This document shows, piece by piece, positions 17,930 to 25,033 of a stretch of DNA of 64,000 bases. The notes beneath the pieces were generated by a model. It was given only the letters and a program-made list of their open reading frames with translations. It was not told the origin of the DNA and ran no database searches. The translations under genes and the position numbers were made by a program. This stretch comes from Lachnospiraceae bacterium. Its GTDB lineage: Bacteria > Bacillota > Clostridia > Lachnospirales > Lachnospiraceae. How positions within the stretch are numbered: the stretch's first letter is position 1; every line of letters begins with the position of its first letter. The DNA lies in contig JAAWCE010000042.1 of NCBI GenBank assembly GCA_022793065.1, positions 62,001 to 126,000 on the forward strand, read 5' to 3'.

Positions 17930-18954
17930 AGGACAATGGAGAGAATATGAGGCATAAAAAGAGAAGGAAAAAGCAAATATACAGAACACCGCTGATTTTA
18001 ATGGGTGAGTTATTCATGCTTGCATGTTTGCTGATAGCAGCGTCTTACACGCCTCAAATAATTTTTCAGATACAGGATAGTTTTTTATGCAACAACACTA
18101 TAATAGACAAGAGAGAAAGCATGGATGTGGAATCTCTCAGCGTAACATATGAAAAGTCTCTGGGACGGCGCATGAAGGTTTTTGCAGAAGGGGTAATGGC
18201 CGGAGAAAATTATTATGCTACATTTCAAACCCTTTCCGATAGCCAGGAAGTCTATAATTATATGGAATCGGATATGGGAATGTTTCAAGATTTGATGTTG
18301 TTTTTTTGGGACATGGAATGGGTGCCATATAGCTTTTTTAAGATGGAGTTCTTTGTCAACCAATGGAAACAATATGTTATTTATAGTGATAATTATGCGG
18401 AGGGAGTGAATTTCATTCTATGGTATATAGAACTTCAGGACAAAGAAGGCATTGTTATGAAGCTGCTGGCAGATGCGGAGACAGGTACAATCTATGCTTT
18501 CAAAACAGAAAACAATCATTATAACGCTAAAACTGAGTTCAGGCAATATGATGATGAGACATTGTTTGAGTATTGGAATTTTTTAGCCAATTATTATGAA
18601 GCATTATCCTTTGAGACAGATAATGAACTTGTTCAGGAACTGATGAAAGAGTATGAAATGATAAAGATGAACGAGCAATCTGCCGCATACGCAATAAACG
18701 GAAATACGTATGTATATGATTGGAATATAGAACAGGAAAAAGAACTTATGCTAAGAGATAACGCAGGATTTCAGCGGAAGAGAAATGAAATGAATTTTAT
18801 TCTTCCCTATGGCGAAGCTTCTTTGGATGTATGTATTATATTGGATAAGGATAGTGTTTTTGATGATACAATGGGAATAAACTATTACTTTGTATCTCCT
18901 AATGTCACCATTGGCGTTCGACAGATTTATGAAATCATACCGGAATTTGCATAA
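17926..18954 (+). CDS. Unknown membrane-anchored extracytoplasmic protein coupled to the kinase
   Basis: 342 residues that I do not recognise. A basic N-terminus (HKKRRKKQIYR) is followed by one membrane segment at about 22-45; the rest should face outside. It is acidic and rich in Tyr/Asn, with no repeats and no cysteine pairs or known catalytic motif that I can see. The ATG overlaps the kinase stop as ATGA, so it is made together with the kinase and may be an accessory sensor or modulator of the two-component system (inference). Confidence 0.75.
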   Translation: MKDNGENMRHKKRRKKQIYRTPLILMGELFMLACLLIAASYTPQIIFQIQDSFLCNNTIIDKRESMDVESLSVTYEKSLGRRMKVFAEGVMAGENYYATFQTLSDSQEVYNYMESDMGMFQDLMLFFWDMEWVPYSFFKMEFFVNQWKQYVIYSDNYAEGVNFILWYIELQDKEGIVMKLLADAETGTIYAFKTENNHYNAKTEFRQYDDETLFEYWNFLANYYEALSFETDNELVQELMKEYEMIKMNEQSAAYAINGNTYVYDWNIEQEKELMLRDNAGFQRKRNEMNFILPYGEASLDVCIILDKDSVFDDTMGINYYFVSPNVTIGVRQIYEIIPEFA

Positions 18955-19026
18955 AATGAATTTTGCTTTGATATATTTTAGAAAAAAGCAGGATTACAGC
19001 TTCATTGACAGATGTGTCATATTTGA

Positions 19027-19042
19027 GCCGCCCAAAGGCGGC
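19027..19042 (+). repeat. Perfect GC hairpin ahead of the symporter gene
   Basis: GCCGCC-CAAA-GGCGGC forms a six-base all-GC stem with a four-base loop, 70 bases upstream of the symporter start. No T-run follows, so it is not a classical terminator. It may stabilise or process the transcript. Confidence 0.45.
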
Positions 19043-19111
19043 GTGGGATTAATATGAAAGAACGGATGTTTTCTGTAGAAATAAATGGAAGCTGTGTGCA
19101 AGGAGCGCGGT

Positions 19112-20746
19112 GTGAAAAAAGGAATTTTCACTATAATCTTCGGTATGTCAGCTTTAGGCGGGCAAATAGAAGGTTCTACGAATTTTAACGGAATGTATTT
19201 ACCAACAGTGATACCTACGGGCAATACTATTTTCGGCAGCATCAATGGGGTGGAAGTAAGTGCGGCGGAAATCATTCGCTGGCTTGACAATATGGTGTGG
19301 GGACCCTGGCTTTTGATTCTTTTGTTGGGAACAGGCTGTTATTTGATGGTTCGATTGAAATTTTTACCGTTAAAAAATTTAAAGTATGCTATGAAATGTG
19401 CTTTTGGCATTGGTGTCAAAAATGAAAGCGGCGGTACTGGAGGTGGAACCATCTCTTCTTTTGCCTCTCTTACAACAGAACTGGCAATAACGTTAGGAAT
19501 CGGCAATATCATTGGCGTCGCTACTGCAATGGTTCTGGGAGGGCCAGGCGCCTTATTTTGGATGATAGTCACAAGCATTATCGGTATGGCTACAAAGCTG
19601 GTGGAAAGTGCGTTGGCGGTGAAATATAGGGGGGTAAATGAAAAAGGGGAAACGGCCGGGGGCCCCATGTATACTTGCTTACATATATTTTCCAACAGAC
19701 AACTAGGCAAAAAGCTGGGATGTATCTTTGCCTTCTTTGCAGTTATGGCTTCTTTTGGTATGGGAAATATGACACAATCTAATTCCATTGCGGATGCCAT
19801 ATGGGTTTCTTTTCATGTACCTAAAGCAAAAACAGGACTTGTATTGACAATTATCACCGTTTTGGTGGTACTTGGAGGAATTGGGGTTATTGGCAAGGTA
19901 ACACAGATATTAGTACCATTTATGGGGGTATTTTATTTAGTTGGAACAATTGTAGTAATTCTGACACATTGGCAGAATGTGCCGGAAGCTATAGGGAGTA
20001 TTATGATAGCGGCGTTCCATCCGCAGGCGGTATCAGGCGGTATCTTCGGTAGTGTGACCGTGACAGCATTTCAATCTCTCCGATGGGGAATGGCCAGGGG
20101 GATTTTTTCTAATGAGGCGGGGCTGGGAGCTGCGGGAATTACTGCTGCGGCTGCGGATACGAGGGATTACATAAAACAGGGATATATCAGTATGACAGGA
20201 GTGTTTCTGGATACCGTTGTAGTCTGTACTGTTACAGGACTTGCATTTGCGGCGTCAGGAGTAATAGGAACAACGGACGCATCCGGAGCGCCATTAACAG
20301 GTACCGCGTTGACCATTGCCGCATTTTGTACTGTTTTGGGAGAAAAGGGCGGAAGCTTTGTCAGCATATGTATCTCGCTGTTTGCCTTTGCAACTATCAT
20401 TGGCTGGGCGTATCAGGGAGAAAGGGCTTTTGAATTTTTGATGAAAGGCCGTACAAAATATAATCTATTGTATCGTTTTATATATGCGTTGACAGCATTT
20501 TTAGGATGTATCAGTTCTCTTGAAACTGTTTGGAATTTTTCGGATATTTGTAACGGGCTGATGGCAGTTCCCAATTTAATATGCGTTCTCGCTTTATCCG
20601 GAAAAATATGCAAAGAAATATCGGCTTATCCAATACCTGGTAAGAAAGAGCGAAAGATATATGCAGAAAACATAAAAAAGCAAAACAGGCTGAAACTACA
20701 GGGTGGTAAGCGTTTGGAAAAAAATAAAACTACAACATATGTTTAA
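19112..20746 (+). CDS. Sodium:alanine/glycine symporter (AGCS family)
   Basis: 544-residue inner-membrane transporter of the alanine-or-glycine:cation symporter family, with about ten membrane segments. Family motifs are visible: GGTGGGTISSFASLTTELA, GIGNIIGVATAMVLGGPGA, ESALAVKYRG, and WGMARGIFSNEAGLGAAGI. I preferred the GTG at 19112 (AAGGAG site 6 bases upstream) over an ATG at 19085 without a site. About 60 residues precede the usual WLDNMVWGP start of the family and include a hydrophobic stretch, so the N-terminus is longer than usual. It imports a small amino acid with sodium; the exact substrate is not fixed by sequence. Confidence 0.88.
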   Translation: MKKGIFTIIFGMSALGGQIEGSTNFNGMYLPTVIPTGNTIFGSINGVEVSAAEIIRWLDNMVWGPWLLILLLGTGCYLMVRLKFLPLKNLKYAMKCAFGIGVKNESGGTGGGTISSFASLTTELAITLGIGNIIGVATAMVLGGPGALFWMIVTSIIGMATKLVESALAVKYRGVNEKGETAGGPMYTCLHIFSNRQLGKKLGCIFAFFAVMASFGMGNMTQSNSIADAIWVSFHVPKAKTGLVLTIITVLVVLGGIGVIGKVTQILVPFMGVFYLVGTIVVILTHWQNVPEAIGSIMIAAFHPQAVSGGIFGSVTVTAFQSLRWGMARGIFSNEAGLGAAGITAAAADTRDYIKQGYISMTGVFLDTVVVCTVTGLAFAASGVIGTTDASGAPLTGTALTIAAFCTVLGEKGGSFVSICISLFAFATIIGWAYQGERAFEFLMKGRTKYNLLYRFIYALTAFLGCISSLETVWNFSDICNGLMAVPNLICVLALSGKICKEISAYPIPGKKERKIYAENIKKQNRLKLQGGKRLEKNKTTTYV

Positions 20747-20762
20747 GATTGAAAGAAAAATA

Positions 20763-20791
20763 TTGTGATAAGTAAAAAGTCATGGTATGAT
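20763..20791 (+). promoter_or_regulatory. Promoter of pepT
   Basis: TTGTGA (20763-20768), 17 bases, TATGAT (20786-20791), 70 bases upstream of the pepT start. Confidence 0.55.
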
Positions 20792-20861
20792 GGTAATCAG
20801 ATTATGCCGGCGGCAGATTTATTGCAGTGCCCACAGGCAGAAAAGGAAAGAGGTTATCAAA

Positions 20862-22097
20862 ATGTCAATGTCAAAAACCATGGATTATTTTTTACAGTAT
20901 GTCAAGATTGACACCCAATCTGATGAAGCTTCGAGTACTACTCCAAGCACACAAAAGCAGCATGATCTTGCGGGGCTTTTGGTACAACAATTAAAGGGTA
21001 TGGGGGCGTCGGAGATCACTTATGACAGCGAACATTGTTATGTGTACGCTTCCATTCCCGCCTCTGCCGGATGTGAGACGGCACCTGTTCTCGGATTTGT
21101 CGCTCACATGGATACCTCTTCCGCCGTATCCGGTGAAGAGGTAAAACCGCAGATTGTGGAAAATTATGACGGCAGGGATATCGTTTTAAATCAAGAAGAA
21201 AATATTGTCTTGAAAGTGTCTGAGTTTCCTGAAATAGTCCAATATCAAGGACAAGATTTGGTGGTGACGGATGGAACCACTTTGTTAGGCGCGGATGATA
21301 AAGCCGGTATTGCAGAAATTATGGCTGCTTGTGAATATCTGTTACAGCATCCAGAGATAAAACACGGAAAGATTCGTGTGGGCTTTACCCCGGATGAAGA
21401 AATCGGCAGGGGAACCGACCATTTTGACATAAAGCTTTTCGGCGCTGATTTTGCATATACTGTGGACGGAGGAGCATTTGGTGAAATTGAACATGAAACT
21501 TTCCATGCCGCTGCTGCAAAACTTCATGTATATGGCCGCAGCGTCCATCCGGGAAGCGCCAAAGGTAAAATGGTTAATTCCATGTTGATCGCTTTTGAAT
21601 TCCAGAATTTGCTTCCGGTATTTCAGAACCCTATGTATACGGAAACATATGAAGGTTTTTTCCATTTGTGCAGTATCGCAGGCGATGTGGAGAAGACTGT
21701 TTCGGAATACATCATTCGTGACCATAGCAGAGAATTATTTGAGCAGAAAAAGAGGTTGTTTGGACAATGCGCGGACTTTATCAATGAAAAATACGGCGCT
21801 GGAACTGCTGGAGTTGAAATTAAGGATTCCTATTACAACATGAAAGATGTTTTGAAGCCGCATATGCACTTAATCGACAATGCTTGTGATGTAATCCGTG
21901 AACTGGGAGCAGAACCTTGTATTACTCCTATCAGAGGAGGTACAGACGGCGCAAGACTTTCCTATATGGGATTGCCGTGCCCGAATCTGTGTACCGGATG
22001 CGGCAATTTTCACAGTCGTTATGAATATGCCTGTGTTCAGTCCATGGAAAAAGTAACACAACTCCTTGTAATGTTAGCAGAAAGGTATGCCAATTGA
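20862..22097 (+). CDS. pepT: Peptidase T (tripeptide aminopeptidase)
   Basis: 411-residue M20-family zinc exopeptidase that removes the N-terminal residue of tripeptides in the cytoplasm. Visible metal and catalytic motifs are FVAHMDTSSA, GADDKAGIAEI, TPDEEIGRG and PIRGGTDGARLS near the C-terminus. The ATG at 20862 follows an AAAGGAAAGAGG site; the frame opens upstream at 20787 without one. It has its own promoter and ends before a structured hairpin. With the adjacent amino-acid symporter it suggests peptide use. Confidence 0.95.
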   Translation: MSMSKTMDYFLQYVKIDTQSDEASSTTPSTQKQHDLAGLLVQQLKGMGASEITYDSEHCYVYASIPASAGCETAPVLGFVAHMDTSSAVSGEEVKPQIVENYDGRDIVLNQEENIVLKVSEFPEIVQYQGQDLVVTDGTTLLGADDKAGIAEIMAACEYLLQHPEIKHGKIRVGFTPDEEIGRGTDHFDIKLFGADFAYTVDGGAFGEIEHETFHAAAAKLHVYGRSVHPGSAKGKMVNSMLIAFEFQNLLPVFQNPMYTETYEGFFHLCSIAGDVEKTVSEYIIRDHSRELFEQKKRLFGQCADFINEKYGAGTAGVEIKDSYYNMKDVLKPHMHLIDNACDVIRELGAEPCITPIRGGTDGARLSYMGLPCPNLCTGCGNFHSRYEYACVQSMEKVTQLLVMLAERYAN

Positions 22098-22240
22098 CAA
22101 AGTGGAATTGCCAAAGTTATTCAACAAAACTGCAGGATTAAAATGACAGGACAAGGAAAAATTTTAGAAAAGAAAATGTGGAGCTTGTTATAAGACTTGC
22201 GGAAGATACAAACCTATATCTATATGATATTATAAACATA

Positions 22241-22301
22241 AAAAAGAAACGAGTACCCCGCTTGAGCCATAAAGCTTTACGGTAAAAACCCGTTTCTTTT
22301 T
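22241..22301 (+). terminator. Terminator-like hairpin between pepT and miaB
   Basis: The outer stem AAAAAGAAACG (22241-22251) pairs with CGTTTCTTTTT (22291-22301). The inner part has short further pairings: TACC with GGTA, and GCTT with AAGC. It ends in T-rich sequence and lies 143 bases after pepT and 44 before miaB. It may terminate pepT or act as a leader structure for miaB. Confidence 0.6.
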
Positions 22302-22345
22302 GTGTATTAATTATTTATGATGGAAAGGGAGAAAAGTCAAGAGAA

Positions 22346-23809
22346 ATGTATAATGAAATTGATTTAGATATAATAGATATAAATTCAGAGCCTCCGACAG
22401 AAGAGCCGTTTAGGCAGTACTACTTTATGGCTAAATGTCGCAGGTGGGTGAAAGATTTTGAACAAAAAAATGGGCGCTTACCCAAATCTTTTGTTCTCAA
22501 TATGGGCTGCCAGATGAATGCCCGTGATTCAGAAAAATTGATTGGTATTTTGATAAATATTGGTTATGAAATGGCAGAAAATGAGGGACAGGCAGATTTT
22601 GTCATACTGAATACTTGTACTGTCCGTGATAATGCGAATCAAAAAGTATATGGAAGGCTAGGAGAACTGAATGGTTACAAAAGGCATCATCCTAATATGA
22701 TAATTGCTCTTTGCGGATGTATGATGCAAGAACAGGCAGTAATCGAGAAATTACAAAAAAGTTATTCTTTTATAAATTTGATTTTCGGTACTCATAATAT
22801 ATTTAAGTTTCCTGAACTTTTAAATACGGTATATGAGACAAAAAGTGCCAGAAATCAGATGGTGATTGATATATGGAAGGATACGGATAAAATTGTGGAA
22901 GAACTTCCAATAGAGCGTAAGTATCCTTTTAAATCAGGGATCAATATTATGTTTGGCTGCAATAATTTCTGCAGTTATTGTATTGTACCCTATGTTCGAG
23001 GGCGTGAGCGCAGTCGGAAACCGGAAGAAATTATTCAAGAGATAAAGGGTTTGGTAGAAGATGGTGTTGTAGAGGTTATGCTGCTTGGACAGAATGTGAA
23101 CTCTTATGGGAAAACTTTGGATAAGCCTGTATCTTTTGCGGAGTTACTGCGAGAAGTGGAAAAAATCCAGGGATTGAAACGAATTCGTTTTATGACGTCG
23201 CATCCGAAAGATTTATCTGACGAATTGATTGAGGTTATGAAACAATCCCATAAAATTTGTCGTCATCTGCATTTGCCTCTGCAATCGGGGTCTACACAGA
23301 TTTTAACGCAGATGAACAGACGATACACGAAAGAACAATATGTGGAACTGGCATTGCGCATACGTAAAGAAATTCCTGATATTGCCATTACTACGGATAT
23401 TATTGTAGGGTTTCCGGGAGAAAGCAGGGAGGATTTGGAAGAGACGCTTGACGTGGTGCGGACTGTAAAATTTGATAACGCCTTTACTTTTATATATTCA
23501 AAGAGAACGGGAACACCGGCTGCTGTTATGGAGAACCAGGCGCCGGAAGATCAGATAAAAGAAGGATTTGACCGGCTGCTTCGGTTAGTGCAGGAGACTG
23601 CACGCCAACAGATCAGTAAATATCAAGGCAGTATTATGGAAGCCCTGATAGAAGAAATAAATGAGAATGACCAGACAATGGTCACAGGCAGGCTTTCTAA
23701 CAATACCATCGTTCACTTGCCGGGAGATGCGTCCTTGATTGGAAAACTGGTGCAGGTATCATTGGATGAATGTAAGGGATTTTACTATCTTGGACATAGT
23801 GTTTCATAA
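22346..23809 (+). CDS. miaB: tRNA-2-methylthio-N6-dimethylallyladenosine synthase MiaB
   Basis: 487-residue radical-SAM methylthiotransferase acting on A37 of tRNAs that read UNN codons. N-terminal cluster cysteines are Cys55 (NMGCQMNARDSE), Cys91 (NTCTVRDNA) and Cys125 (CGCMMQ). The radical-SAM motif is Cys205-Cys209-Cys212 (GCNNFCSYCIVP). A C-terminal TRAM domain starts near 420. The N-terminus has an extra 50 or so residues before the first domain, as in many clostridial homologues. The upstream-acting enzyme MiaA is encoded at 30.0 kb in the same window. Confidence 0.96.
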   Translation: MYNEIDLDIIDINSEPPTEEPFRQYYFMAKCRRWVKDFEQKNGRLPKSFVLNMGCQMNARDSEKLIGILINIGYEMAENEGQADFVILNTCTVRDNANQKVYGRLGELNGYKRHHPNMIIALCGCMMQEQAVIEKLQKSYSFINLIFGTHNIFKFPELLNTVYETKSARNQMVIDIWKDTDKIVEELPIERKYPFKSGINIMFGCNNFCSYCIVPYVRGRERSRKPEEIIQEIKGLVEDGVVEVMLLGQNVNSYGKTLDKPVSFAELLREVEKIQGLKRIRFMTSHPKDLSDELIEVMKQSHKICRHLHLPLQSGSTQILTQMNRRYTKEQYVELALRIRKEIPDIAITTDIIVGFPGESREDLEETLDVVRTVKFDNAFTFIYSKRTGTPAAVMENQAPEDQIKEGFDRLLRLVQETARQQISKYQGSIMEALIEEINENDQTMVTGRLSNNTIVHLPGDASLIGKLVQVSLDECKGFYYLGHSVS

Positions 23810-23892
23810 CATAATGCAGATGAGTTTTTACCAGAATTACAGTATAAAATATTCCAATTTTCATTTAAAGAATTGATTTTCCTCCATAAGGG

Positions 23893-23898
23893 TATAAT
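23893..23898 (+). promoter_or_regulatory. Consensus -10 element before the LysM gene
   Basis: TATAAT at 23893-23898, with a weak upstream element (GAATTG, 17 bases away). It lies ahead of the tandem repeats and would place both in the leader RNA. Confidence 0.45.
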
Positions 23899-23959
23899 AG
23901 GAACGAATAAAAAATAAAAGTATGTTTTGTGTCAAATGATAAATTTTACAAAACTAAAA

Positions 23960-24039
23960 ACAGTCTCGAAACAAAGGAGTGAAGAGACGGCACTGGAATA
24001 CAGTCTCGAAACAAAGGCGTGAAGAGACGGCACTGGAAT
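23960..24039 (+). repeat. Tandem 40-bp direct repeat in the LysM gene leader
   Basis: Two consecutive 40-base copies (23960-23999 and 24000-24039) differ at one base (GGAGTG versus GGCGTG). Each copy can form a small hairpin (GTCTC with GAGAC, with outer CAG/CTG pairs), and the first contains AAAGGAG like a ribosome binding site. The second copy ends 14 bases before the LysM start codon, next to its true GGAGG site. Confidence 0.85.
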
Positions 24040-24053
24040 GGAGGAAAATAAAA

Positions 24054-24842
24054 ATGAAGAGGAAGTATGTCACAGCTTTTTTAATGACACTGATATTGAT
24101 TGTTGCTCCGGTATCTGACCCATTTGTAACCAGGGTTTCCGCTGCGGAGAATCATATTTCTGCGGCTGCGGATGTCGTAGACTTAAATGAATCGGATTGG
24201 GATACGGTATCTGAACGAATAGATACCGCATTAAAGTCAGCAGAATATAGAAATGTGAATGTGTTTACAGGGTATGCGGTGGAAGTGCCTGACGCAATTT
24301 TAAAGGAATTAGCCGGCAAAAAAGCGACGCTGGCACTGCATACGGGGGATGGTTTGGCAATCAGTATCACTGGTACGCAAATTCGAGCTACTGACAAAAC
24401 GTTTAAACTAATTATGTCTTCAGAAAAAAAGATACCTGAATCGGTGACGCAAAAAGTGACGGAAAACGCCGTGGTCGTGCGTGAGTTTAACATGGTGGAA
24501 AAGGAGCCTTTTCCTTTTCGCGTCAATGTTCATGTGGGGTTGGGGACAGAAAATGCCGGCAAACCTGCAATTTTATATTCTTATGACGAAGGCACGGATA
24601 CGCTTCAAATGACGGGAATTTATCCGATAAATGAATCCGGCAGCGCAATGTTTGGTTTAAATAAAGGGGATGAATACCTTATTGTTGTTCGTCAGGGAAG
24701 TGCATATGTTGTAAAGCCGGGAGAATATTTAGGCGGGATAGCAAGAAGGAATGGAATATCTGTAAGAACTCTTATGGAAGCCAATCCCCACATTGTAAAC
24801 GCTGATTTTATCTATCCCGGTCAGGTAGTTATCATACCTTAA
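24054..24842 (+). CDS. Secreted LysM-domain protein
   Basis: 262 residues. A signal peptide (MKRKYVTAFLMTLILIVAPV, cleavage near residue 30 at VSA-A) precedes an unrecognised region of about 185 residues. A single C-terminal LysM (about 218-262; YVVKPGEYLGGIARRNGISV, NPHI, YPGQVVIIP) would bind peptidoglycan. The start at 24054 has a GGAGG site; an upstream frame runs through the tandem repeat and is less likely. The stop codon overlaps a terminator hairpin. No catalytic domain is seen, so its function at the wall is unknown. Confidence 0.85.
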   Translation: MKRKYVTAFLMTLILIVAPVSDPFVTRVSAAENHISAAADVVDLNESDWDTVSERIDTALKSAEYRNVNVFTGYAVEVPDAILKELAGKKATLALHTGDGLAISITGTQIRATDKTFKLIMSSEKKIPESVTQKVTENAVVVREFNMVEKEPFPFRVNVHVGLGTENAGKPAILYSYDEGTDTLQMTGIYPINESGSAMFGLNKGDEYLIVVRQGSAYVVKPGEYLGGIARRNGISVRTLMEANPHIVNADFIYPGQVVIIP

Positions 24843-24858
24843 AAGCGTCAACGCTTTT
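24841..24858 (+). terminator. Terminator of the LysM gene
   Basis: AAAAGCG-TCAA-CGCTTTT, overlapping the stop codon, followed by a T-rich tail. Confidence 0.6.
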
Positions 24859-24890
24859 CATCATTCTATGAGAATCCCCTTTGGAATTCA

Positions 24891-24919
24891 TTTACAATTA
24901 CAGTATTTTGTGGTAGAAT
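24891..24919 (+). promoter_or_regulatory. Promoter of mutS
   Basis: TTTACA (24891-24896), 17 bases, TAGAAT (24914-24919). Immediately downstream, at 24921-24953, a hairpin of about 14 pairs (GGGCAAAAACACAA against TTGTGTCTTTGTCC) lies at or near the 5' end of the transcript. Confidence 0.6.
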
Positions 24920-25033
24920 AAGGGCAAAAACACAACGATTTGTGTCTTTGTCCTTATGTTTATCCGAAAGCCGGAGCAAAGATTCGGAAAAACAAAATTG
25001 TACAAGTGAGATAGAACAAAAGAACAGGAGCTA

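Noticed and set aside
22241..22301. Possible riboswitch before miaB
   Set aside because: The inner pairings are short and no known aptamer core was seen; a terminator or simple leader hairpin explains it better.
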